IMG/VR virus record: IMGVR_UViG_3300014493_000103
Coordinates: 1-21,104 of that record
Direction: 5' to 3' (one strand)
DNA: 21,104 nucleotides
Origin: a virus
A program made the translations under genes and the position numbers. The notes under the pieces are model-generated. The model was not told where the DNA came from. It saw only the letters and a list, made by a program, of their open reading frames with translations, and did not search any database. Shown piece by piece: positions 6,329 to 14,394 of this stretch. Numbering within the stretch: the stretch's first letter is position 1; the number at the start of each line of letters is the position of its first letter.

Positions 6329-6887
6329 CTCCTACATCAATGCAACAGGTGGTTCGAACGGGGATCAACCTAGTAATATCTCGTTGAACGATGTGAACAA
6401 CATCGAAACGATCTTACTCGGTAATGATGCCCGCACAATGCTTGTCAGCATAGATGCTCAAAATAAATTTTCGACAGGCCCGACCAGGGATGCCTTCATT
6501 GCGCTTGCTTCGACTAATGTCACTAATGACTTGCAGAAAGTCCAGGGTGTTTTACTTAAAGCAAACTATCCATCGCAAGAGGGTATTAGACCAGAGGAAT
6601 ATTGCTCCATTAGCCGATTCCGTTTCTTTGTATCGTCTAAAGCAGCAAGAATACCAGGGATCTCACTCAAAGGTAATACAGTTTATACAGTTCCGATGTA
6701 TGGACTCGAAGCTGCCGCTAAGATTGAGCAGAATAACTACACTGCTGTGGTCGGTTATAGACCGCCTTGGGTTGTTTCATCTGTGGCTCAAAATAGCCAA
6801 CTGTATGCGAAGTTTGCAATTGCTAGAGCGATTACAAACCAAAACTGGATCTCCGGTTTGAATGTAACAACTTTTAGCCCATCATAA
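6329..6887 (+). CDS. Major capsid protein, exon 2 (N4-gp56 family)
   Basis: The exon supplies the last base of codon 137 and residues 138-322 of the coat protein. It opens with SYINATGGSNGDQPSNISLNDVNNIETILLGNDA, a recognisable N4-gp56 coat segment, and continues through YCSISRFRFFVSSKAARIPG and GLEAAAKIEQNNYTAVVGYRPPWVVSSVAQNSQLYAKFAIARAI to the end. Read alone, an in-frame TTG at 6288 could seem to start it, but the sequence 6288-6328 belongs to intron helix P9 and the 3' intron tail, and no ribosome site precedes it. The stop is TAA at 6885-6887; the next gene's ribosome site (AAGGAG) follows at once. Confidence 0.8.
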
Positions 6888-6896
6888 GGAGACTGT

Positions 6897-7934
6897 ATGC
6901 CTTTTACGATTGTTACTCAGGGTACTTTTACACAGCCTGCAACAGCTGTGAATCAAATTATCCCATTACCTTCTGGTGTCGACTACTTTAAAACTATTAA
7001 CTATACGCAAATGGCGGCTGCTTCGCCTACAGTATGCGTGGGTGGTGAATGGTTTGGGGGTGGTATTACTGCGGTTAATGACGGTATCCGTTGGAGAAAA
7101 GCGGGTTCCACGGTCATTAATATGGATCTATTTTCCACATCGACTGCCTCAAATGGTTTCACGTATGTTTCAAGCTTTCCATATCCACAAGCTCCTTTGA
7201 CAGGTACAACCATTACCCAAGCAGCAGCTGCTGTAGCTACTGTAACGAATACATATAGCGAGGGCGACCAAGTTGTCATTTACAATGCTGTAGGTATGGA
7301 ACAAATCTCAGGAATGACCTTTACAATTTCCTCTGTGAGTGGTTCTGGCTTTACATTGCTTGGGCTTAACTCCTCTGGATTTGCAGCTCCTGCGACAGCA
7401 TTTACAGTTAGAAGGGTAAATCAATATTTGCCAGTGGAACCAAGTTACTTATATGTTACTGCTGTTTCTAAAGCAGTAAATGCACAAGTGACCGTTTCTC
7501 AAGCTAATATGGTTTATTTAGGTCAGAAATGGGAATTCACTGTTCCAGGATCATTTGGAATGGTTCAACTCAATAATTTCTATCAAAATCAAAGTAAGCC
7601 TGTTGTTGTTACATCTATCGTTGATCCATATAATTTCTTGATCAACGTGGATACATCTAGTTATACAGCATTTGCTTTCCCAGCAAGTTCAGGATCGCCG
7701 ACAACTCAACTGCCAGCGACCATTGCACCAGCCGGGCAATCAACACAATATAACCCATTGACGGGCGTTCAAACTGGTTATAACTTTAACCAAGTACCAT
7801 TTCATAGTGGTGTTTTTGTCCCTTACATATATTTACCAGCAGGAGCGAATTCCCCAGGGGGTTCTGCTGCTGATGTTATCATCTGGCAGGCGTACAAAAT
7901 GGAGACAGCGACTATAGGTGGTAATGGAACTTAA
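6897..7934 (+). CDS. Head decoration or fibre-like virion protein with E1-FCCH-like domain
   Basis: This 345-residue, Gly/Ala/Thr/Ser-rich, beta-predicted protein lies directly after the capsid gene (AAGGAG site 5 bases before the ATG), the usual place for a decoration, head-fibre or other capsid-surface protein. Residues about 117-175 (YSEGDQVVIYNAVGMEQISGMTFTIS...SGFTLLGLNSSGF) follow the small beta-barrel pattern annotated as the ubiquitin-activating E1 FCCH domain in many phage structural proteins. Residues about 195-260 contain a second beta unit with GQKWEFTVPGSFGM and NFLINVDTSSYTAF, which recurs in the next gene. No signal peptide or enzyme motif is seen. A virion surface role is likely; the exact position in the particle is inference. 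Confidence 0.6.
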   Translation: MPFTIVTQGTFTQPATAVNQIIPLPSGVDYFKTINYTQMAAASPTVCVGGEWFGGGITAVNDGIRWRKAGSTVINMDLFSTSTASNGFTYVSSFPYPQAPLTGTTITQAAAAVATVTNTYSEGDQVVIYNAVGMEQISGMTFTISSVSGSGFTLLGLNSSGFAAPATAFTVRRVNQYLPVEPSYLYVTAVSKAVNAQVTVSQANMVYLGQKWEFTVPGSFGMVQLNNFYQNQSKPVVVTSIVDPYNFLINVDTSSYTAFAFPASSGSPTTQLPATIAPAGQSTQYNPLTGVQTGYNFNQVPFHSGVFVPYIYLPAGANSPGGSAADVIIWQAYKMETATIGGNGT

Positions 7935-7941
7935 ATAAGGT

Positions 7942-7961
7942 AGGGGACATTTTTGTCCCCT
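7942..7961 (+). terminator. Hairpin terminator after the capsid/decoration genes
   Basis: AGGGGACA (7942-7949) and TGTCCCCT (7954-7961) form a perfect 8-bp GC-rich stem with a TTTT loop, directly after the stop at 7934, followed by the T-rich TTCCTTTA. The U-tract is short and interrupted, so it may be only a partial stop, lowering expression of tail genes relative to the capsid. Confidence 0.7.
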
Positions 7962-7984
7962 TCCTTTATGTAAAGCGGCTGTAC

Positions 7985-8380
7985 ATGACCATACCCAATA
8001 ACGCTAATGTATATTTACCTCCTGTTGTCGCTATACCTTCAGCACTTGAAATTACAGCGATAACGCAGGCAAATCCTATGGTTATTTCAACGACAATGAC
8101 TAGCGATCAAGCTAATACTTACATCGCTGGACAAGTGGTTGTTTTAACAATTCCAGGAGGTTGGGGAATGTGGCAAGCCCAAGGATTAAAAGGACAAATC
8201 ATTTCCGTTAATGGATCAAATTTAGCTCTTAATATTAATAGCACCAATTTTGATCCTTTTGTGAATCCAAATGATGGATCCGGGCCTGCAAGTTTGGCCC
8301 CAAATGGTTCACAAAATTTACAATTCAATAATTTTACAAATCAGATTGGTTTTCAATCATTAAACAACATAGGAAATTGA
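7985..8380 (+). CDS. Virion protein paralogous to the C-terminal beta unit of the preceding protein
   Basis: The 131-residue protein contains GQVVVLTIPGGWGM and, about 20 residues later, ALNINSTNFDPF. These line up with GQKWEFTVPGSFGM and FLINVDTSSYTAF in the preceding protein, so the two share a beta domain, probably by duplication. It is rich in Asn, Pro and Ser, has no signal peptide, and lies beyond the terminator at 7942-7961. The start ATG at 7985 lacks a strong ribosome site. A structural role on the head or at the head-tail region is inferred from position and the shared domain. Confidence 0.6.
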   Translation: MTIPNNANVYLPPVVAIPSALEITAITQANPMVISTTMTSDQANTYIAGQVVVLTIPGGWGMWQAQGLKGQIISVNGSNLALNINSTNFDPFVNPNDGSGPASLAPNGSQNLQFNNFTNQIGFQSLNNIGN

Positions 8381-8382
8381 CT

Positions 8383-8805
8383 ATGCAAATATGCCAATAT
8401 ACACAATCGGGTGAAGCTCATGGCCTCATCAACACACTGACAAATTCGGTTGAATTTAATGATTTCAAACATATGAAACCCGAACACAAAACAAAACTTG
8501 AAAAAGAAAAAAAGGAAGATGCTCGCGTTGTAAAAATGGAATATATAAATAGAATAGGAAGACACGAAAGATTGACAAAACCTTATTGTCGATATGCTGG
8601 TGATCCAATTCAAATGTATCATCTTATTCCTGGAAGAACTTATGACTTGCCTCATGGTTTTGTAAAAGAAGTTAATGAGATGAAAAATATGAAAAGAAGT
8701 GGATTACTTGAAGTTGATGGGGAAAAAGTTAATAAGGATGGTTCGCCTCTTTCTCAAGATCAGGAGGGGGATTGGGTACATAAATTGATTCCAGTAAATT
8801 ATTAA
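8383..8805 (+). CDS. Phage protein of unknown function upstream of the adaptor
   Basis: I placed the start at ATG 8383, with AGGA 9 bases upstream, rather than at TTG 8377. The 140-residue product has a Lys/Glu-rich helical stretch (about residues 35-52) followed by a compact region with MEYINRIGRHERLTKPYCRYAGDPIQMYHLIPGRTYDLPHGFVKEVNE. It is hydrophilic, with no membrane segment. Genes with this type of sequence occur near capsid and adaptor genes of other podoviruses as far as I recall, but I know of no assigned role. Translation is followed 9 bases later by the next gene. Confidence 0.6.
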   Translation: MQICQYTQSGEAHGLINTLTNSVEFNDFKHMKPEHKTKLEKEKKEDARVVKMEYINRIGRHERLTKPYCRYAGDPIQMYHLIPGRTYDLPHGFVKEVNEMKNMKRSGLLEVDGEKVNKDGSPLSQDQEGDWVHKLIPVNY

Positions 8806-8814
8806 GGATAAAAA

Positions 8815-9900
8815 ATGTCATCAGTAGCACCCTCAGACAATACAGTTGTTTTCATTCGTAAAACTGTGCGTAGACTCACTGCTTGTGCTAGTGAAAATGC
8901 TTTGAGTACTGATGAAATTGATGCTGGCATCAATTATTTTTATTCCAATGACTTTCCCTATGCGATCAAGATAGACCAAATGCGTTCAGTTTACACGTTT
9001 TTTACTGAACCTAATCGAGATCGTTACCCTTTAGATGTTAATTTTAATCAGGGTGTGCGTGCACCCTTATACGTTGAAGGCATTCTTGGTACTTTTTTTA
9101 AGGATCGCACGCAGTTTTTAAATTTATGGCCTAGGTGGCCTACTTTATTTAAGCCAATAAATGGGGATGGAATTACTGTCACTTTTACCTTTACTATTGC
9201 AGGGCCTTTTTTGAGCAAAGAAGTTGTGATAGGTGGAATTGATACAAATGGTAATCCGATAAGTGTAAATGACGATGGAAATGGCAATCTATTACTTCAA
9301 GTGCCAAATCCTGTTACGACTGTTCCTATCTATAATCAAAATGGAATTGCCCCAATTCCAGGCATGCACAATCAAAATACAGGTAATCCAGGACTAAATT
9401 ATCAAGGAACTGAAACGCCAGGCTATACGAATGCTATAGGCACCGTAAATTATGTAACTGGTTTATTTAACATTACATTTCCGGTGGCGCCTGCTGCTGG
9501 AACTCAAATGACTTTATGGGTAGCACAATACCAGACAGGAAGACCTTATTGTGTTCTTTTCTGGAATAATGAATTTACTGTTCGTCCTGTTCCTAAGTTG
9601 ATACATAAAATCGAGATCGAAACTTACTTGACTCCAGTTCAATTTATAAGTGCTACTGATAGTCCAATTCTTAATCAATGGGCTCTTTATATTGCTTACG
9701 GAACGGCTAGGGAGATATTGAGACAACGACAAGATATGGAGGGCGTAGCCAACTTAGAAGAAGGATTTATGCGCCAAGAGGGATTAGTTCTTGAACGCCA
9801 AGGTATCGAAGAAATCGGACAACCAAACTTTCAACTTTTCAATAGTACACAAGGAATAAATTTCTATGGTTGGGGCAATGGCGGCGGAGGATATGTTTAA
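8815..9900 (+). CDS. Head-to-tail adaptor-like protein with inserted beta domain
   Basis: This 361-residue protein begins with a helical segment typical of head-completion adaptors (TVRRLTACASENALSTDEIDAGINYFYSNDFPYAIK, then the YTFFTEPNRDRY motif) and ends with another helical segment (LNQWALYIAYGTAREILRQRQDMEGVANLEEGFMRQEGLVLERQ). Between them, about residues 115-245, is a Gly/Asn/Thr-rich beta region (ITVTFTFTIAGPF...NYVTGLFNITFPVAPAAGTQMTLWVAQY) that looks like an inserted domain. Adaptors of this kind form a ring below the portal that receives the tail. It precedes the nozzle-like gene, with a one-base stop-start overlap (TAATG). The AAGGA site before ATG 8815 is good. The role is inferred from layout and position. 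Confidence 0.6.
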   Translation: MSSVAPSDNTVVFIRKTVRRLTACASENALSTDEIDAGINYFYSNDFPYAIKIDQMRSVYTFFTEPNRDRYPLDVNFNQGVRAPLYVEGILGTFFKDRTQFLNLWPRWPTLFKPINGDGITVTFTFTIAGPFLSKEVVIGGIDTNGNPISVNDDGNGNLLLQVPNPVTTVPIYNQNGIAPIPGMHNQNTGNPGLNYQGTETPGYTNAIGTVNYVTGLFNITFPVAPAAGTQMTLWVAQYQTGRPYCVLFWNNEFTVRPVPKLIHKIEIETYLTPVQFISATDSPILNQWALYIAYGTAREILRQRQDMEGVANLEEGFMRQEGLVLERQGIEEIGQPNFQLFNSTQGINFYGWGNGGGGYV

Positions 9901-12476
9901 TGGCTGGTTATTCTCCTCTCTATATCAAGGCAATGGAGACAGGGTTAGTACAATCACGCCAAGAATTCATTCTTCCTGAAGATGCTTACCCGATCTTAGA
10001 AAATGCTTATGTATGGCGGGAAAGACTTAAACGAAAAAAAGCTTATCAATTGCTTGGTAGATTACAACGCAATTTCGCCAATTTATCTCTTGGAATAAGT
10101 GGAGCATCACCTTGGTCATTTAATATTTATTCAGGAATATCACCTCCAATAGTTCCCGAAACTAATGCTCAAATAGTCCCTGGAAGTGTAATCCTTAATT
10201 TTAGCACTACAGTTACAACAGGGACAATAATAGGATACAATAATACTACTAATTGTGAAGTTTTCACATCGGCACCCCATGGATTATCTACAGGAAATGT
10301 TATTACTATATCCGGTGTTGTTGTCGTTCCAGGTAGTGGCGACAATGCCATTAATGGCGGCCCTTATGTTATATCGGTTGTAAGTCCTACGAGTTTCACA
10401 ATCAATCGCGATTCCCAATTGTGGGGTGTTTATTCATCGGGTGGCACTTGGTCAGAAGATGTAGGATCAACACAACTCATTGATCAAGGAAATGGAACAT
10501 TAGCAACGGTTCCAGCATCTGGAATCACTGGAACAATCAATTATTTGATGGGCGCAGTAGTGATAATAGGTGCACCTAGCGGTGTCGCCGTTCTAATTAC
10601 ATTCAGTTATTATCCTGGACTACCTGTCATGGGTATTCGAAATCGCGAATTACAAAATGCTGTCAATGATGAAACGATATTCTTCGATACAAAATATGCT
10701 TACAATTACAATTCTATATTTCAAGAGTTCCTTCCTGGAACTACATGGACAGGCACAGATTTTGAATTCTTTTGGACAACGAATTACTGGGTAGGTGATG
10801 GAAATCTTAAAATATTCTGGGCAACTAACTTTTCTGTTTCGGGAGATCCAATACGATATACAAATGGTCAAGCAGGAACGAATTGGATAAATTTTTCACC
10901 AATTGTTGATGCCGCTGGTAATACTTTAAATCAATGCCTTGCGCTTTTACCGTTCAGAGGTAGATTGGTAGCTTTTAACACAAGAGAATCGACTGGGCCT
11001 TATTCTAACCGCATTAGATGGGCTGCTATTGGCAATCCCTTTACGGTTGTAAGTGCTATTGTAAGTACAGTGAATGCAAAAGCATGGCGAGATGATATAC
11101 GTGGACAAGGAGGTTTTCTTGATATTCCCACCTCTGAAGATATTGTTTCAGTTGGTTTTGTGCGTGATAATCTCGTTATTTATTGCGAACGTAGCACATG
11201 GCAACTTCGTTATACAGGAAGGACAATCGCTCCCTTTCAAATTGAGAAAGTTAATAGTGAACTTGGTGCATCGAGTACCTTTAGTGCTATTCAATTTGAT
11301 ACGAGTTTGGTCGGTATAGGTGATAAAGGTATTGTTGAGTGCGACAGTTTCAAAAGCCAAAGAATAGATATCAAGATTCCAGATCTTGTCTTTCATTTTC
11401 AGGATCAGAATCATGGATTATTCAGAATACAGGGGATAAGAGATTTCATTAATCGCTTGGCATATTGGACCTATGTGGGCGAATCGGATGAAATGACAGA
11501 TGACACTGTTCCGGCATTGACTATAAGATATCCCAACCGCCGTTTAGTTTACAATTATGAAAATGACTCATGGGCCATTTTCACAGATTCTTTGACGGCT
11601 TTGGGGACGTTCCAAGAACAACAGAGCAGGACTTGGGTAAATACTCATATTCCCTGGATTCAATGCAACTTTCCTTGGATTGATCAACCATCTGGTGATC
11701 CTGTCATTGTGGGCGGAAATCAACAGGGATTTATAGAACAATTGGATGAGCAAACGACTAATGATCCCAGTTTATATATTACCGCCATAACGGCCAATAA
11801 TCCCAACGCTACAGTCGTAACTAGTCCCAATCACAACTTAGAAACGGGACAAGTGATATTAATTAGTGGAATTCCAATCGGCACGCCATTTGACAATCTG
11901 AATGGAGGAGTTTTTTCAATAATTGTTAATGATGTCAATAATTTTCAATTAACTATTTACAATCCGATTGATGGACAGTTTAGTTTACCTCAAGTAGATA
12001 CAGCAATGGGATTTGTAGGGGTAGGATATATTTCTATAAGAGATAATTTCAGTATAGTCAGCAAGAAATTTAACTTTGCAGATGATGGACAGAGCATTCA
12101 GATGGGTTTTATTGATATTCTCATGGATTCAACAGAATTAACAAATCCAGGTGCTATTAGTCTTAATGTCTATCTTGATTATAATGACAATCAAGTTAGT
12201 AATACGGTTCCTCAAAATGTGATTGCGGATGATTCTACGCTAGATCTTCCTGATGGTTTTTTTAATTCGATAATTCCAACGACACAATCAACATTAAATG
12301 GCATTGGTGGATCAAAGTTTTGGCAACGTGTTTATTGTTCCACGAGAGCAAACTTTATTACACTTCAATACACTTTTAATAACGCGCAAATGGCTGGAAT
12401 CGAGCAAGAACTAGATGTTCAAATCGACGCAATGATTCTATGGCTGCGAAGAGCAGGCCGAATGACCCAGATATAG
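9900..12476 (+). CDS. Large tail nozzle/hub-like protein with two FCCH-like domains
   Basis: I start at ATG 9900, which overlaps the previous stop, rather than an upstream TTG at 9870. The 858-residue protein opens with a helical region (RERLKRKKAYQLLGRLQRN), then FCCH-like beta units at about residues 113-175 (APHGLSTGNVITISGV...) and 629-690 (SPNHNLETGQVILISGI...). The middle (about 300-600) has repeated WxxF/Y-type strands such as FRGRLVAFNTRES, NRIRWAAIGNPF, RDNLVIYCERSTWQLRYTG and RRLVYNYENDSWAIF. This resembles the beta-propeller of the T7 gp12-type tail nozzle. In podoviruses such a protein forms the tail tube end on the adaptor. The propeller call rests on pattern reading and is moderate. 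Confidence 0.6.
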   Translation: MAGYSPLYIKAMETGLVQSRQEFILPEDAYPILENAYVWRERLKRKKAYQLLGRLQRNFANLSLGISGASPWSFNIYSGISPPIVPETNAQIVPGSVILNFSTTVTTGTIIGYNNTTNCEVFTSAPHGLSTGNVITISGVVVVPGSGDNAINGGPYVISVVSPTSFTINRDSQLWGVYSSGGTWSEDVGSTQLIDQGNGTLATVPASGITGTINYLMGAVVIIGAPSGVAVLITFSYYPGLPVMGIRNRELQNAVNDETIFFDTKYAYNYNSIFQEFLPGTTWTGTDFEFFWTTNYWVGDGNLKIFWATNFSVSGDPIRYTNGQAGTNWINFSPIVDAAGNTLNQCLALLPFRGRLVAFNTRESTGPYSNRIRWAAIGNPFTVVSAIVSTVNAKAWRDDIRGQGGFLDIPTSEDIVSVGFVRDNLVIYCERSTWQLRYTGRTIAPFQIEKVNSELGASSTFSAIQFDTSLVGIGDKGIVECDSFKSQRIDIKIPDLVFHFQDQNHGLFRIQGIRDFINRLAYWTYVGESDEMTDDTVPALTIRYPNRRLVYNYENDSWAIFTDSLTALGTFQEQQSRTWVNTHIPWIQCNFPWIDQPSGDPVIVGGNQQGFIEQLDEQTTNDPSLYITAITANNPNATVVTSPNHNLETGQVILISGIPIGTPFDNLNGGVFSIIVNDVNNFQLTIYNPIDGQFSLPQVDTAMGFVGVGYISIRDNFSIVSKKFNFADDGQSIQMGFIDILMDSTELTNPGAISLNVYLDYNDNQVSNTVPQNVIADDSTLDLPDGFFNSIIPTTQSTLNGIGGSKFWQRVYCSTRANFITLQYTFNNAQMAGIEQELDVQIDAMILWLRRAGRMTQI

Positions 12477-12498
12477 CATTAATTCATGTAAATTTTTA

Positions 12499-12528
12499 TT
12501 GATTTAGTGGGGTACTTTATATTATAAT
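12499..12528 (+). promoter_or_regulatory. Promoter for the second HNH endonuclease gene
   Basis: A perfect -10 box TATAAT (12523-12528) lies 18 bases after TTGATT (12499-12504), four of six matches to the -35 consensus. The predicted start of transcription, about 12534-12536, falls inside the left arm of the hairpin 12530-12555. Confidence 0.6.
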
Positions 12529-12529
12529 T

Positions 12530-12555
12530 CGACAAACATAACAAAAGGTTTGTCG
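12530..12555 (+). promoter_or_regulatory. Hairpin masking the HNH start codon
   Basis: CGACAAAC (12530-12537) and GTTTGTCG (12548-12555) make a perfect 8-bp stem with a 10-base loop. The ribosome site AAAGG (12544-12548) is in the loop and the right arm ends on the first base of the GTG start. In long transcripts from upstream the start region would be occluded. In transcripts from the local promoter the left arm is mostly missing. Confidence 0.65.
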
Positions 12556-13241
12556 TGAGAAATTGTAAAACATGTGGTGAATTAAGAGAATTAATTTTTG
12601 GTGGTCTTCTTTGTAGAGATTGTAGAAATAAAGAACATAAACAAAAATGGCGTGATAAAAATAAAGGTAAAATATGTCCAATTTGCAATCAGGAACATAG
12701 AAAAGTTGCTAAAGAATGTTCAATCAAATGTATGATTTTGAATAGGCATATTGTATCTAATGAATGTTGGGAATGGACGGGAAAGATTGGGAAAAATGGC
12801 TATGGATGTCTTGTAAGCGGTTATAACTCAACTAGAAAACATTTATTGGCGCATAGAGAAAGTTATAGAATATTTAAAAGTGAAATACCTGAAGGTAAAT
12901 TTGTTTGTCACTCATGTGATAATAGAAAATGTGTTAACCCTAATCATCTGTGGATTGGAACACACAAAGAGAATATTCATGATATGATAAAAAAAGGAAG
13001 AAATAAAATTTCCTCGGGATGGAAACATAGCGAAGAGATTAAACAGAAATTTAAGTTGAGAAAGCGTCCTCAGAAAAAAGGAGAAGCATCTTGGCTTAGT
13101 AAGTTAAATGAAAAACAAGTTTTAGAAATTAGAGAATTATTAAAAACAAAAATACAAAGAAACGAAATTATAAAGAAATATGGAATATCAAGATCTAGTT
13201 TACAAGATATAAGAACTAGAAAAACTTGGTCTCATATTTAA
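12555..13241 (+). CDS. HNH homing endonuclease, free-standing
   Basis: This 228-residue protein starts at GTG 12555 (AAAGG 6 bases upstream). The N-terminus has zinc-binding cysteines (C4/C7 with C20/C23, then C41/C44 with C55/C59). Next is a CWEWTG motif (71-76) with GYG, then the nuclease core AHRESY (99-104), VCHSCDNRKCVNPNHLW (117-133; H119, N128, H131), typical of phage HNH_3 enzymes. The last 45 residues (KLNEKQVLEIRELL...IIKKYGISRSSLQDIRTRKTW) form a helix-turn-helix for site recognition. It lies between the nozzle gene and a tail gene with no intron core visible, so it is probably a mobile intergenic endonuclease. It is more AT-rich than its neighbours. Own promoter and start-masking hairpin are listed separately. 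Confidence 0.9.
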   Translation: MRNCKTCGELRELIFGGLLCRDCRNKEHKQKWRDKNKGKICPICNQEHRKVAKECSIKCMILNRHIVSNECWEWTGKIGKNGYGCLVSGYNSTRKHLLAHRESYRIFKSEIPEGKFVCHSCDNRKCVNPNHLWIGTHKENIHDMIKKGRNKISSGWKHSEEIKQKFKLRKRPQKKGEASWLSKLNEKQVLEIRELLKTKIQRNEIIKKYGISRSSLQDIRTRKTWSHI

Positions 13242-13266
13242 TTTAAGAATAGTTAGGGAGGTAATT

Positions 13267-13923
13267 ATCTCAACATTTCAGCCGCTTATCCCAACAGGGT
13301 TGGTTAACCTCGATACGGATTACAAGAACATTCAAGGAAACTTTCAGCAACTAGATACAAGTTTTGGCGTTAATCATGTTCCATTTTCTGTAACTCCGAA
13401 TAATGGCAAGCATAAATTTGTTGAAATGCCTGTTTCTGCTGGTATTCCGGCAGGATTAGCAGCCGGAGAAGGAACAGTTTATACTCAAACATTAAATGCC
13501 AATAGCAATCTGGTTTACACGAATAATACTTCAAATAACGGATATCAACTTAGCCGTTGCATAGATGCCAGTTATGCATTGTTTGGGACTAATACATCCT
13601 ATGGAAGTGGTGGTGGTGCTACCTTTATAGGAGGATGGACTTTCCTTCCTGGCAATGTTGGCAATGCCGTTAACGGAGGAATGCTGTTACAATATGGTCT
13701 TGTGACGGGAGTTCCAGCAAATTCAACATTAACTGTAACATTTCCGATCCCTTTTACACGAGGATGTTATTCCCTTAATGCCACTCCCATCACATCAGGC
13801 AATCCTACTCAACAATTGATTGTAAATGCGATTGTGGCAGCAACGGGTGGCGTGGCTAATTTTGTGATCAATAATAATTCAAGTACTTTCACTAAATTCT
13901 ATTGGCAAGCGGTGGGAATATGA
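13267..13923 (+). CDS. Tail-fibre-type protein with gp53-like C-terminal domain, non-ATG start
   Basis: The N-terminal sequence STFQPLIPTGLVNLDTDYKNIQGNFQQLDTSFGVNHVPFS is a familiar opening of phage tail proteins and begins at codon 2 if ATC 13267 is the start. A strong GGGAGG site ends 5 bases before that ATC. The only ordinary alternative, TTG 13300, has no good site and would delete the conserved start. From about residue 137 to the end (MLLQYGLV...TVTFPIPFTRGCYSLNATP...KFYWQAVGI) it matches the gp53-like putative tail-fibre C-terminal beta domain. At 218 residues it is short, so it is likely a tip or accessory subunit. The stop overlaps the next ATG (ATGA). Confidence 0.7.
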   Translation: MSTFQPLIPTGLVNLDTDYKNIQGNFQQLDTSFGVNHVPFSVTPNNGKHKFVEMPVSAGIPAGLAAGEGTVYTQTLNANSNLVYTNNTSNNGYQLSRCIDASYALFGTNTSYGSGGGATFIGGWTFLPGNVGNAVNGGMLLQYGLVTGVPANSTLTVTFPIPFTRGCYSLNATPITSGNPTQQLIVNAIVAATGGVANFVINNNSSTFTKFYWQAVGI

Positions 13924-14393
13924 GTTTCTCAAGTCAGGAACTTGAAAGTTACCTTCCTGTTTATGATACCATTCCTGAAAAATGGGAAGAAGGGCGACAG
14001 TTCCTTGTGGAAGAACTTAAAAGAATATCAAATGTTGTCAATTCACGTGAAATAGGTTTCTATCTTGATCAGGAATTATTAACGGGAAAAGCTTTTATTC
14101 CTGTTACTGCTATACCGGGGAATAATCCGGGACAATTCCGACAAGTCTTTAGAATGGTCATTGAAGTTGGCCCCATAACTGCTGTAACGATCACAGTGGC
14201 GCATGGTATTACATTTGATGTTAACTTCACCCTTGTTGATCTATGGGCTGCTGCCACTAATCAAAGTACATTTGATGCAACTATATTCGGAAATTCAGAT
14301 ACGATTAGTATGAATTCAGTTGATGTAATTATTGTTTCAAATGGTGTTTATAATGTTTGTAATGTAGTAATTGAATATATGTTGGAGGTTTAA
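13920..14393 (+). CDS. Virion protein next to tail fibre, unknown exact role
   Basis: Translation begins at ATG 13920, overlapping the previous stop. The 157-residue protein starts with LESYLPVYDTIPEKWEEGRQFLVEELKRISNVVNSREIGFYLDQELLTGKAFIP, a pattern I have seen in structural proteins near phage tail fibres. It continues with a beta-rich part containing TITVAHGIT and ending VVIEYMLEV. The helical N-terminus could anchor it to the tail and the beta C-terminus form a trimer or tip, but this is inference. No enzyme or membrane motif is present. It is followed 1 base later by the first internal protein gene. Confidence 0.6.
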   Translation: MSFSSQELESYLPVYDTIPEKWEEGRQFLVEELKRISNVVNSREIGFYLDQELLTGKAFIPVTAIPGNNPGQFRQVFRMVIEVGPITAVTITVAHGITFDVNFTLVDLWAAATNQSTFDATIFGNSDTISMNSVDVIIVSNGVYNVCNVVIEYMLEV

Positions 14394-14394
14394 T

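Noticed and set aside
9870-9899. TTG start for the nozzle-like protein inside the adaptor gene
   Set aside because: ATG 9900 overlaps the stop codon in the usual coupled manner and gives a natural N-terminus (MAGYSPLYIKA).
12477-13266. Whole HNH region as an intron joining an ATGT at 12489 to the tail gene
   Set aside because: Joining would give MSTFQ, which is attractive, but the base before the required 3' junction is T rather than the G needed by group I introns, no ribosome site precedes that ATG, and no P3/P7 core is visible.
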